Shown one piece after another: positions 22,063 to 30,050 of a stretch of DNA of 64,000 bases. Position 1 is the first letter of the stretch. Each line of letters begins with the position of its first letter. The stretch is from CAVUAN01 sp963739435. Its GTDB lineage: Bacteria; Acidobacteriota; Thermoanaerobaculia; UBA5066; Gp7-AA6. Both the position numbers and the translations under genes were made by a program. The stretch spans positions 248,001 through 312,000 of the forward strand of contig CAVUAN010000006.1 of the NCBI GenBank assembly GCA_963739435.1, given 5' to 3'. The notes under the pieces are model-generated. The model was not told the origin of the DNA, did no database searches, and was given only the letters and a program-made list of their open reading frames with translations.

Positions 22063-23574
22063 GTGGCGTTCCACAAGACCTTCCCCCGAACCTCCAACAG
22101 CCAGGCAGGCCGGGCGGGGATGATCGTCGCCCTTCTGCTGCTCCTGCTGTTTGGCGGAGGCGTGCTCTACCTCGCGCCCCGAAAGATGAATCTCGAAGCC
22201 TCGCGCACCGGCCTGATGACGCGCTTCATGGAGCAGGACTACGTCTGCTGCGATTTGAGCTACGCCCGGAGCAATAAACGCTGCGAGGAGGTCCTGCGGG
22301 GCGTTGCCGAGCTGGCTCGGGGCGGACCCAACTCTCCGTACACGGTGCCGGCCGCCAACGCGCTCGCCAACTGCCCCGCTGCCGAGCTCATGGGACTCAC
22401 CGGCGACCCGGCCAACGTACGCCAGCCCATTGCGTCTCTGACCCGGCAGCTTCAGGACCCCAATCCCGAGGTCCGGAAGAAAGCCGTGCGGCTGCTCGTC
22501 TCCGACAGCACTGTCTCGCGCGAGGTTGCCCAGAGAGTTCGGCGGGGCGGCGATGCCCGGGAACAAACGGAGCTGGTCAACGCCGTGGTTGCGCTCCTGG
22601 TCGACGAGCATGAGTCGGACACCGATCGGCAGAAAGCGGCCGCGATGCTCGATGAGCTGGGCGATACGGCCAGCTCCGCGGTGCCTACGCTCGTGCTCGC
22701 ACTCCGCAGTCCCAAGCCCGGAATCCGTATCGCGGCGGCCGCCACCCTGACCGGAATGGGCAGCAAGGCTCTGACGGCTCTACCCGAGCTGACTCGCCTG
22801 GCGTACCGGGAGCCGCTTCCCGGTGTTCGCCAGCAGATGCTCGTCAACCTCGGCAAGATCGACGCCAAGGCCGCCTGCTGCTACGCCCTGTTTCAAGAGC
22901 CGACGCCCCAGTGCGCCGAGACGCTTGCGATTGTTGCTCGGCGCCAGAAGGTGCTGGCCGAAAGCTCGCAGACCAGCGAAGACTGTCCGGCTGCCCTCAT
23001 CGTCTCGATTGCCGGAAACCCCGCGGCCGTCGCCCACCCGATGCCGTTCTTGGAGCAGGCCCTGCACGCTCCCGACATCGCCACGCGGCGCCGGGCCGCG
23101 ACGACTGTCGGCCTGATCGCCGGAACGCTCCAATGGCACAGCCGTGTGGACCGCAACGCCATTGCTGCCTTGCACGATGGTTTCCGCTCCGGCATTCCCG
23201 AGCTAGTCCTCGACTCGGCGGAAGCGCTCCGGCAGATATCCGACTCATCGCCTTCCGACGGTTCGCTGGCCAATCCCGAGATGTTTCTGACAGTCCTCAG
23301 GGATGAGAAGTCGGACCGGCGCGCCGCGGCTGCCTGGGCGCTGGGCCAGGTTGGCCGTCCGGCGCTTCCCGCCGTGCCCGATCTGCGCAAGGCGCTCGAC
23401 CAGGACGATGAGCCGCTGGCCGATGCGGCCTACTACTCGCTCAATCGCATCGCGGTCGCCTCGGGCTTCGAACGGCTCGGCTACAAGACAAACGGCAAGT
23501 ACCCGCTCAAGCCCGACGTCATGGCCGCCCTGACGAAGCTCTCGAGCGGCGAGCCGGCCGCAGTCGCCCGTTAG
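22063..23574 (+). CDS. Membrane-anchored HEAT-repeat protein, 503 residues
   Basis: Starting at GTG 22063, residues 18-38 form a single membrane helix (AGMIVALLLLLLFGGGVLYL). The rest consists of HEAT-like helix pairs (NPEVRKKAVRLLVSDSTVSR, KPGIRIAAAATLTGMGSKAL, DIATRRRAATTVGLIAGTLQ, DRRAAAAWALGQVGRPALPA). It resembles PBS-lyase/HEAT scaffold proteins displayed outside or inside the membrane; a CC-rich segment (DYVCCDLS) follows the anchor. It overlaps the convergent ankyrin gene by 4 nt. Confidence 0.8.
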   Translation: MAFHKTFPRTSNSQAGRAGMIVALLLLLLFGGGVLYLAPRKMNLEASRTGLMTRFMEQDYVCCDLSYARSNKRCEEVLRGVAELARGGPNSPYTVPAANALANCPAAELMGLTGDPANVRQPIASLTRQLQDPNPEVRKKAVRLLVSDSTVSREVAQRVRRGGDAREQTELVNAVVALLVDEHESDTDRQKAAAMLDELGDTASSAVPTLVLALRSPKPGIRIAAAATLTGMGSKALTALPELTRLAYREPLPGVRQQMLVNLGKIDAKAACCYALFQEPTPQCAETLAIVARRQKVLAESSQTSEDCPAALIVSIAGNPAAVAHPMPFLEQALHAPDIATRRRAATTVGLIAGTLQWHSRVDRNAIAALHDGFRSGIPELVLDSAEALRQISDSSPSDGSLANPEMFLTVLRDEKSDRRAAAAWALGQVGRPALPAVPDLRKALDQDDEPLADAAYYSLNRIAVASGFERLGYKTNGKYPLKPDVMAALTKLSSGEPAAVAR

Positions 23575-24416
23575 TTCGAGGGCGCCACGACGCTCCCTCT
23601 GCTCCCGACGCCGCCTTTCAGGAGAGCTTCGCGCATCGCGGGGCCGTTGGTGCGAAGGCCGTCCTGGACGGACTCGAGGAGGCCCGGCTCCTTCGGGTCG
23701 GCGCCCGACCGGAGGAGAGCCTCGACGATCTGGGGCTCATCAGACGCGATCGCATGGCGCAGCGGCGAGCTGTTCTGCTTTCCGCCCTTCAGGTTCGGAT
23801 CGGCTCCGCGCAACAGAAGCAGGCGCACCACGGCCACCTGTTTGCGCCCGATCGCCTCGTGCAGCGCTGTCGTGCCGTCCTCGGCGCGGCCATTGACGCG
23901 GGCTCCTGCCACGAGAAGCTGGTTGAGGCAATCGACGGCGCGGGCTTCGTCCTGCTGCGGCCAGGGCGCCGGGATTCCGAGGACGAGCGCCGTCTGGCCG
24001 CGGCGGTTGGCCTGGTTGGCGTCCGCGCCCGCCCGGAGGAGGTACTGGACGATCAGGGGCCAGTTGGCCGAGGAGGCATAGATCAGCGCCGTGTCGCCTT
24101 GCCGCGTTTGTGCGTTCACGTCGGAGCCCGCCTCGCGCAGGCGCTGCACGACATCCGCGCGCCCGGCGCGCGAGGCGACCATCAGGGCCGTCACGTTCTC
24201 GAGGCGGTCCACATCGGCTTTCATGTTCGGGTCCATGCCGGCCCGAAGGAAAAGCTCGAGCGTCGACCAGGGATCGGTACCGGCGCGTTTGACGAACTCT
24301 GCAGGCGTGAACGCAATGCCGTCGCCAGCGAGATTCTTTTGGGCCGCCTCGGGCGAGGTGCCGCAGGCGGAGAGAGCCAGCACGAGCGAAAGCAGGGCGA
24401 GGCGGCGCGGCATCAT
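23571..24416 (-). CDS. Ankyrin-repeat lipoprotein
   Basis: The 281-residue product has a lipobox (LVLALSACG, Cys near residue 18). At least five ankyrin repeats follow (VTALMVASRAGRADVVQRLR, DTALIYASSANWPLIVQYLL, TTALHEAIGRKQVAVVRLLL, SSPLRHAIASDEPQIVEALL). The protein is probably tethered to a membrane face and binds partner proteins. Its start overlaps the stop of the Cys-rich gene upstream (ATGATG), so the two are translationally coupled. Confidence 0.88.
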   Translation of the reverse strand: MMPRRLALLSLVLALSACGTSPEAAQKNLAGDGIAFTPAEFVKRAGTDPWSTLELFLRAGMDPNMKADVDRLENVTALMVASRAGRADVVQRLREAGSDVNAQTRQGDTALIYASSANWPLIVQYLLRAGADANQANRRGQTALVLGIPAPWPQQDEARAVDCLNQLLVAGARVNGRAEDGTTALHEAIGRKQVAVVRLLLLRGADPNLKGGKQNSSPLRHAIASDEPQIVEALLRSGADPKEPGLLESVQDGLRTNGPAMREALLKGGVGSRGSVVAPSN

Positions 24417-25470
24417 GGAACGACAGAGAGGCGGGCCATGTCGACGCACGCCGCCCGGAGCCTCTCGTCCTGGATCGAAGAGCACTTCGAGCCGTCGTTC
24501 TTTCGAAAGCTGAACGTGAGGACGCAGAGGTCCATGTCCGTGTAGCTCCTGCCCTTCTCGCACATCGTGAAGTCGTTCTTTGCCGCCGCCGTCTTTCCAC
24601 GGCAAGTCAGATCGACGGGCCCCTCGCGGCAGTCGGCGCCCGCTTTCCGAAGGTCGATTTTTTGCCGGCACTCCTGAAAGTAGTGCCAGCCCGACGTGTT
24701 GACGTGGATACCCTCGTGGGGAATGCGGTCGCAGTCCTCCAGGCGGCCGGCCGCGACCGCGGCATCCTTCCAGCAGTCGTAGAGCTCGTGCTGGAAGCTG
24801 TCGGGCATCTGGCGGTTCCTCACGCTCTCGCAGAGATCGGGCTTGGCGAGGCGCACGGCCAGGCGGTGGAAACAGAGCTGTGCGCGTTGCCGTTTCGGTC
24901 ACGGTGTCGCAGCCGGAGGCGTCGCCTCGCGACAAGCGCGAGACAGGCCTTGCGCATCTGCGCGTCCTGGAGCTTCTCGCAGCCGGCGGAATCGCCGCTC
25001 TTTGCCGCCGCGTCGAGATAGCACCGCCGCTGCATCTCGGGTTGTGGCACGCGCTCGCAGAGGGAGATCTGGCCGGCCGCGCGGGCGACCCTGTCCAGGC
25101 AGCTTGCGCGGGAGGCCGCAGGAATCTCGCCGCAGAAGAAGAGGTCCTCATGCTCGACGGCAAAATCCTCGAGACAGTAAAGGTCCGCGCCCCCGAACTG
25201 GCCGAGGGCCTGGCAGAACCGCAGCTCCCGGCCGTACTTCTGACGCGAGGCCTCGAAGGCCTTCTCCTCGGACGCCTGTGCCGCCGCGGAGGCCCGCACC
25301 GACGCTGCCACAGCGGCGTTCCGGCCCGCGGATTCGCGCCCTCGATCTGTCAGGAACTTCACGAGGACGAGGACGAGCGCGGCGCCAAGGACGACGGTGC
25401 TGACGACGACGATGAACGAGGCTTTGCCGGAGGACGAATGCCTGCGGGGGGTGAGTTGCCGGCTCGTCAT
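24413..25470 (-). CDS. Membrane-anchored Cys-rich repeat protein (two frameshifts)
   Basis: An N-terminal helix (SFIVVVSTVVLGAALVLVLV) anchors a periplasmic domain with repeated Cys pairs (ADLYCLEDF, RASCLDRVARAAGQISLCER, QRRCYLDAAAKSGDSAGCEK, LCESVRNRQM, DCWKDAAVA). The frame breaks near 24905-24920 and again near 24865-24870 by single bases that compensate, so one gene of about 350 residues is likely. It precedes and is coupled to the ankyrin lipoprotein. No family is recognised. Confidence 0.65.
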
Positions 25471-25537
25471 CTTCTATCCCGCGCTCTGCCAACCGGGAGC
25501 GCACCCGACCGATACCGGAATGGACTAGGCCCTGTTC

Positions 25538-25759
25538 TTAGCGGGCTGATCGTCGGTCACGGCGAGGCGAAACCTCTCCCAGCTTCCGCAATGCCGCGTT
25601 TACCGAGCGTGCTGTCGGAAAAAGTCTTGCCACGTCCGGGTCGAGGACAACAACGTTGGAGTTCGCGGCATATCGCTGCGCGTACTTGCCGCGGGTGCCT
25701 CCCGAGAAGTCGTACTCGGGCCGCATCTCCTGAGGCTTCGCCTTCTTAGCCTTCTTCAT
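25538..25759 (-). CDS. Antitoxin partner of BrnT-like toxin
   Basis: The 73-residue protein (MRPEYDFSGGTRGKYAQRYA, NSNVVVLDPDVARLFPTARS) is the small helical protein commonly found after BrnT-like genes and annotated as antitoxin. ATG 25759 overlaps the toxin stop by 14 nt. Alternative start 25795 adds an unrelated extension. Confidence 0.8.
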   Translation of the reverse strand: MKKAKKAKPQEMRPEYDFSGGTRGKYAQRYAANSNVVVLDPDVARLFPTARSVNAALRKLGEVSPRRDRRSAR

Positions 25760-26017
25760 AGGTTCTGCGTTCAGTTCGAGTGGCCTCTCGCGCACTGATC
25801 AAGCGAATGCTAACACCTCTTTCCGTGTGAACCACCACCAGAAGTCGTCCCCGAATCGATCTGCCAAGCAAAATCTGCCGCTCTTCCGAGACGGAGTGGT
25901 TCGGATCGGCAATCGCGATGGAACGGATGTCACCGAATGCGGTTGCCGCCTCGTCAAACGAGACGCCGTGCTTCGCAGGTTTGCAGCGGCTTTCCGAGCG
26001 TGCCATTCGAAAGTCAT
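25746..26017 (-). CDS. BrnT-family toxin (frameshifted)
   Basis: From ATG 26017 the frame reads MTFEWHARKAAANLR, then after a one-base loss near 25975 KHGVSFDEAATAFGD and GRLLVVVHTERGVSIRLISA continue the BrnT (COG2929) fold to EEG at 25746. BrnT is a RelE-like RNase. Conserved residues of the family (the H-E-R-G-x-x-I-R-L-I-S-A strand) are present, so the frameshift is more likely a consensus error than loss of function. Confidence 0.75.
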
Positions 26018-26316
26018 CGCTTGTCGTCATCGACCGGCCGAGGGTTCCCATATTTCTCGTTGACGTCCTTCAGGAATGCCTGGAAAGCTTCTGCCAACAC
26101 CGCGTCATCTTTGGGACTACGGCCGCGCACAGGCGAGAAGTCGGCGTGCTCAAGCATTGACGAGATTTCTGAAAAGGTGAACTGAGCGCCGTGATCGCCG
26201 GGACTAGCGCTCACGTGCCAAACGGCGAGCGTTTCGCTGTCTTCCTGGCTCCTCACGCCGCTCGATTGCCAGAAGATGTACCAGTCGCACTCTCGCGTCC
26301 ATCTTGCGTATGACAT
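26014..26316 (-). CDS. Hypothetical 100-residue protein coupled to the TA operon
   Basis: MSYARWTRECDWYIFWQSSG begins a small mixed alpha/beta protein with an acidic C-terminus. Its start MSYAR.. resembles phage-associated MSYAR-type small proteins but this is a weak impression. The stop overlaps the BrnT start (ATGA), so it is the first gene of a three-gene operon. Confidence 0.6.
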   Translation of the reverse strand: MSYARWTRECDWYIFWQSSGVRSQEDSETLAVWHVSASPGDHGAQFTFSEISSMLEHADFSPVRGRSPKDDAVLAEAFQAFLKDVNEKYGNPRPVDDDKR

Positions 26317-26348
26317 GAGACTTCCTTTAAGGCTTCAAGGCTGCCGGA

Positions 26349-26825
26349 TCAGCCTTTCCGGCTGAGGGCGGCTTTCTGGCGGATGGCGCCGAGGTGGTAG
26401 GCGGCGTGGGCGACGCTGCCGACGGCGCCTCCGATGGATTCGGCGCTGGCCGAGGCGTGGTTTGAGATCGCCTTGCGAAGCGCGTCGTAGTCGCCGCGCA
26501 ACTGTTGCTGCAGGCGCCGCCAGGCCGCGTCGTCCAGGACGTTGATGCTCCAGCTCTCCTGCCAGTCGCGATTGCTGCGATCGCCGGCGATCCACGCGGC
26601 CGAGGCGGCCAGCGCGAACCGCACGTGGTGGACGTGGGCCGCGATCGTCGTCCCGCCCCAGACGCGCGAGGCGGTCTCCGCGTTCAAGGGGGCCAGCGTG
26701 CCAAAGAGGCCGGACTCGGCGCCCGCGTCGGTGAAGTAGCTCCAGTTCTGCTTTGGGCCTTCGAAGGCCTCGGCCAGCACGGCCAGCAGGTGTTCGATGG
26801 CGGCGTCGTGGGAAATGGTCGTCAT
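26349..26825 (-). CDS. DinB-like family protein
   Basis: The 158-residue protein (HLLAVLAEAFEGPKQNWSYF, AAHVHHVRFALAASAAWIAG, GGAVGSVAHAAYHLGAIRQK) has the four-helix DinB/YfiT-like pattern with histidines that could bind a metal. Relatives act as thiol transferases or hydrolases; the substrate is unknown. It faces the inverted-repeat element at its 5' end. Confidence 0.8.
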   Translation of the reverse strand: MTTISHDAAIEHLLAVLAEAFEGPKQNWSYFTDAGAESGLFGTLAPLNAETASRVWGGTTIAAHVHHVRFALAASAAWIAGDRSNRDWQESWSINVLDDAAWRRLQQQLRGDYDALRKAISNHASASAESIGGAVGSVAHAAYHLGAIRQKAALSRKG

Positions 26826-26838
26826 GGGATCACCCCCT

Positions 26839-26959
26839 GGAAGAATTGATTCATTGAATCATTGGTTCATTGATTCATTGCTTCCTCGAATAACACGGCG
26901 AACGAACTGAAGGTTTCCAATGTTTCAGTGACTCAATGATTCAATGTTTCAATTCTTCC
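26839..26959. repeat. AT-rich inverted-repeat element with ATTGATTCATTG copies
   Basis: A 26-bp arm (26839-26864, GGAAGAATTGATTC...) is repeated inverted at 26934-26959 with two mismatches. The interior has further tandem variants of ATTGATTCATTG. The element is strikingly AT-rich for this genome and fills the gap between the DinB-like start and the imuB stop. Confidence 0.8.
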
Positions 26960-28582
26960 TCAATCATAAATACCGTCTGCAAACCAGGCGCCATCCTTAC
27001 GGTTTCGATAGATGCGGTAGAGGGCCCCATCAGAAAGCTCGATGTCCCAGTAGTCGCGATCCGTGGGCTGATCCGTCCACCAACCTTCCTCTAGAGACCA
27101 GGGGCCGGCGGCGACTTTGACGGAACCGGAAATGGGGGGAGTGGCGTCGGGGGAAGAGGTCTTGAGGGAGAGGAGCTGGAGGGTCTCGACTCTATCCGGA
27201 CTCTCGAGGCTCTCGACTTCTAACGGCAGCGGAGGGCGCAGGACGCGGACGGCGAGCAGGCCGCGGCCGGCTGCGGGCTTGCGAGCGAGCTCGGGCGGCG
27301 GGGGCGGCGCGTAGCCGGCCAGCGCGAAACGATCCGGGCGGTGGCCGTCGACGGAGCGGGGCGAGCCGACGCGGTCGGCGCCCAGGAGCGCCGCGAGCTT
27401 CGCGATCGCCGTCGCCAGCCGGTCGGGTGAAAGGGCGGGCGCGCCAAAGAGGGCGAGCTGCGCGCGGCGCGGCTGGTCGGGCTCGGCCGTGAACGAAAAG
27501 CCCGCAACCGGCGCGCCGGGCGGGCGCGCCTCGAGCTCGAGGCGCACGAGCGTCAAGAGCGTCTTCACGTCGCGCGTCGGGGCCGGCAGGCGGATCGACC
27601 GCACGTCGTGGCCGTCGGGGTCGAGCTTCAGCGCCATGTCCAGGCGCGTGCATGCCAGGGCCTGGAACTCGAGGCGAGCGACGAGCCTGTCCAGGGCCGC
27701 GCGGCCGAGAAAGAGAAAGGGCTCCAGTGTCGCGAGCGGCCACTCGAGGTCCAGCCCTTCGGTCAGAACGATCGGCGGAACGCGGGGCATGAGCGGGCGC
27801 GGATCCACACCGCGGGCCGTCGCATGGAGGGCGCGGCCGAGCTCGCCCAAACGGCTGGCGACTTCGCCTTCGGGCAGCTTCGCGAGATCGCCGATAGAGC
27901 GGATGCCCCAGCGCTCGAGGGTCGCCGCGGTGTCGAGCTCCGGGGCGAGGCGATGGAGCGAGAGCGGCGCTAAGAAAGCCGCCTCCTCCCCTTCCGGCAC
28001 GACCGTGGGCGAATCGGGCAGGTTCGCGGCGACACGCGCCGAGAGCTTCGAGGTCCCGATGCCGACTTTCGACGGCAAGCCCGCCTTCTCGACAGCGGCA
28101 ATCATGGAATGGGCAAGGCGGAGCTCGGCGGAAGTTTCCCCCTCACCCCGACCCTCTCCCGGAGGGAGAGGGAGGAGAGCGTCGACTCCTTTGGACTTTG
28201 GACTTTGGACTTTGGACCCCCCCGTCGTCCCTTTGGACTCCAGACTCGGGGTTCCCGTCAAATCGACGTACACCTCGCCGGGGCCGCCGTCTTCGACGCG
28301 CGGGGAAAACGTGTCGGCGACTTCGAGCAGGGTTTCCTGCGCGGCGCGTTCGCTTTCGCCGTCCCGGCCGCGGGCGAGCAGGGCAGGCAGGATCGCGCGC
28401 GCCTGGGGCAGCGTCATGCCGGCGCGCACTCCCTTCTCGCGCGCTCGACGCGAGGCGGCGATGACCCGGGCGGCATTGCCGTTGCCTTCGAAGACGGCGA
28501 CGGCTTCGCCCTTCAGCTCCGGCTCGCTGCGCAGCCGCGCGGCCAGCGGAAAGAGCGGGACGAGGATGCAGGCCAGGCGCAT
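26960..28582 (-). CDS. imuB: ImuB, Y-family polymerase-like mutagenesis protein
   Basis: The 540-residue protein starts at MRLACILVPLFPLAARLRSE. The palm/fingers are recognisable (VIAASRRAREKGVRAGMTLP, EVYVDLTG, KVGIGTSKLSARVAANLPDS), but the catalytic acidic residues are poorly conserved, as is typical of ImuB. The little finger and C-terminal segment end in WWTDQPTDRDYWDIELSDGA. About 45 residues between SLES and AELRLAH are encoded by inserted repeats. ImuB links ImuA and DnaE2 in SOS mutagenesis. Start overlaps the imuA stop by one base; no dnaE2 is present. Confidence 0.85.
   Translation of the reverse strand: MRLACILVPLFPLAARLRSEPELKGEAVAVFEGNGNAARVIAASRRAREKGVRAGMTLPQARAILPALLARGRDGESERAAQETLLEVADTFSPRVEDGGPGEVYVDLTGTPSLESKGTTGGSKVQSPKSKGVDALLPLPPGEGRGEGETSAELRLAHSMIAAVEKAGLPSKVGIGTSKLSARVAANLPDSPTVVPEGEEAAFLAPLSLHRLAPELDTAATLERWGIRSIGDLAKLPEGEVASRLGELGRALHATARGVDPRPLMPRVPPIVLTEGLDLEWPLATLEPFLFLGRAALDRLVARLEFQALACTRLDMALKLDPDGHDVRSIRLPAPTRDVKTLLTLVRLELEARPPGAPVAGFSFTAEPDQPRRAQLALFGAPALSPDRLATAIAKLAALLGADRVGSPRSVDGHRPDRFALAGYAPPPPPELARKPAAGRGLLAVRVLRPPLPLEVESLESPDRVETLQLLSLKTSSPDATPPISGSVKVAAGPWSLEEGWWTDQPTDRDYWDIELSDGALYRIYRNRKDGAWFADGIYD
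28139..28238. repeat. In-frame repeat insertion in imuB (REP-like palindrome and heptamer repeat)
   Basis: A REP-like palindrome CCCTCTCCC-GGA-GGGAGAGGG (28152-28172) lies beside four tandem copies of TTTGGAC (28190-28217) and one more at 28232. The open frame is kept and encodes LPLPPGEGRGEGE and SKVQSPKSKG. Confidence 0.85.
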
Positions 28583-29337
28583 CAGGCCGAGCTGAGAGTC
28601 GAGAGCGTGAGCGGCTGGGAAAGGCCGCTGCGGGCGCGGAGGTCTTTTTCGAGCGTCCAGCGGGAAGAGAGGCCGGTCAACAGGCGCGGCTGACAGCCGA
28701 GGCCCTGCCAGAGGGGACGCGCGGCTCCGGCGGAGACGACCGACTGCGCGGCCACACCGCTCGCGCGGACGGGCGAGAGGACGAGCAGCGCCGAATTCTG
28801 CGCTTCGGCGGCGCGGGCCAGGCGCACCCAGGCGGCATCCGGCACGAAGCGCAGGCCGCGAGGCGAGAGCCCGAGGTCGAAGACAACGAGCGGAAAGCCG
28901 GCTGAAAGCAAAGTCTCCGCCGCGGCGAGGGCCTGGCGGATGCGCCGCGGCCTTGCCCAGAAGAGAAGCGCGAGATTCACACCCGCTTCCTCCGCCCCCT
29001 GCGGATCGAGGTGGCTGCCTAAATCCACGAGCGCTGCTGCCAGTCCGCTCGAGGTCGCTGCGGCGAGGGCAGAAAGCCCCGCCGCAAAACGGCCGCAGGA
29101 GCGCGCGCGAGCCGAGACCTCGACGAGCGCGCCGCGTGGCAGGCCTCCTTCGAGCAGGCGGTCGAGACCGGAGGCCGCAGTCGCCAGCAATTCGCGGCGG
29201 TCGATCGAGGACGGCAGATCGCAGGCGCGCGCAAGCTTCGCGCCGGCACCCGAAAGCAGGTTCATGCCGCCCGGCTTGCGAACGAAGCCCTGGCCCGCCA
29301 GGAACCGTTCGAGTGCGAGAGCCTGCGCCGCGCTCAT
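28582..29337 (-). CDS. imuA: ImuA, RecA/SulA-like mutagenesis protein
   Basis: The 251-residue RecA-like protein has a core LDRLLEGGLPRGALVEVSAR with a degenerate P-loop, and ALLVLSPVRASGVAAQSVVS downstream. This is the usual ImuA pattern in SOS-inducible imuA-imuB pairs. Its ATG lies 11 nt after the -10 box at 29354-29349. It precedes imuB with a 1-nt overlap. Confidence 0.8.
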   Translation of the reverse strand: MSAAQALALERFLAGQGFVRKPGGMNLLSGAGAKLARACDLPSSIDRRELLATAASGLDRLLEGGLPRGALVEVSARARSCGRFAAGLSALAAATSSGLAAALVDLGSHLDPQGAEEAGVNLALLFWARPRRIRQALAAAETLLSAGFPLVVFDLGLSPRGLRFVPDAAWVRLARAAEAQNSALLVLSPVRASGVAAQSVVSAGAARPLWQGLGCQPRLLTGLSSRWTLEKDLRARSGLSQPLTLSTLSSA

Positions 29338-29348
29338 AGGGGAATCGC

Positions 29349-29377
29349 AAGTTAGGCGTAAATAAGGCGTAAGTCAA
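29349..29377 (-). promoter_or_regulatory. imuA promoter with spaced direct repeats
   Basis: TTGACT (29377-29372), 17 bp, TAACTT (29354-29349) precede imuA. The octamer AGGCGTAA occurs at 29354-29361 and 29365-29372, 11 bp apart, inside the promoter and could be an operator, possibly for SOS control. Confidence 0.65.
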
Positions 29378-29395
29378 GAGACCCTCGGGTGGGGC

Positions 29396-29425
29396 TTGAC
29401 ACGAACGAACGATCGTGCTTTTATA
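29396..29425 (+). promoter_or_regulatory. TetR promoter/operator
   Basis: TTGACA (29396-29401) is followed at 17-18 bp by TTTATA/TTTTAT. The palindrome ACGATCGT (29409-29416) within GAACGAACGATCGTGC lies between the boxes, as expected for autorepression by a TetR protein. Confidence 0.6.
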
Positions 29426-29430
29426 GAGGC

Positions 29431-30036
29431 GTGAGCAAAGGGCAAACGACCCGGACCGCCATCCTCGCCCACGCAACGAGGCTCGCCAGCCGCGTGGGGC
29501 TTTCGGGTCTCTCGATCGGGCGCCTCGCCAGGGACCTCGAGCTCTCCAAGAGCGGCCTCTTCGCCCACTTCCAGTCCAAAGAGGCTCTGCAGGTCCAGAT
29601 CCTCGAGACCGCGGCCGGGCAGTTCGTCGAGGGTGTCATCAAGCCGGCTCTCGCGGCGCCGCGCGGCGAGCCGCGGCTGCGGGCTCTCTTCACGCGGTGG
29701 CTGGAATGGGCGAAGTCGCAGAAGATGCCGGGCGGCTGCATCTTCGTTGCCGCGGCCGTCGAGCTCGACGACAGGCCGGGGCCCCTGCGCGACACACTCG
29801 TTGCGCTTCAGAAAGACTTTCTCGACCTCATGGCAAACGTCGTGCGCGCCGGCATGGCGGAGCGCAAGTTTCGCTCCGACGCTGATCCCGACCAGCTTGC
29901 CCACGACCTCTACGCCGTCATGCTCGGTTACCATCACGCCTCGAGGCTCATGAAGGACCCGCGCGCCGAAGAGCGCGCGAGCTGCGCCTTCGAGTCGCTG
30001 CTGTCCGCGGTTCGCGCGCGCCGCAAAACCGCCTGA
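29431..30036 (+). CDS. TetR-family transcriptional regulator
   Basis: The 201-residue protein has the N-terminal TetR HTH (ILAHATRLASRVGLSGLSIG, RLARDLELSKSGLFAHFQSK) and a helical ligand domain (WLEWAKSQKMPGGCIFVAAA, GYHHASRLMKDPRAEERASC). The GTG 29431 start follows the -10 box closely. The next gene, an alpha/beta hydrolase, starts 15 nt later, so the pair is probably an operon controlled by it. Confidence 0.9.
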   Translation: MSKGQTTRTAILAHATRLASRVGLSGLSIGRLARDLELSKSGLFAHFQSKEALQVQILETAAGQFVEGVIKPALAAPRGEPRLRALFTRWLEWAKSQKMPGGCIFVAAAVELDDRPGPLRDTLVALQKDFLDLMANVVRAGMAERKFRSDADPDQLAHDLYAVMLGYHHASRLMKDPRAEERASCAFESLLSAVRARRKTA

Positions 30037-30050
30037 GGAGGGAGACACCC

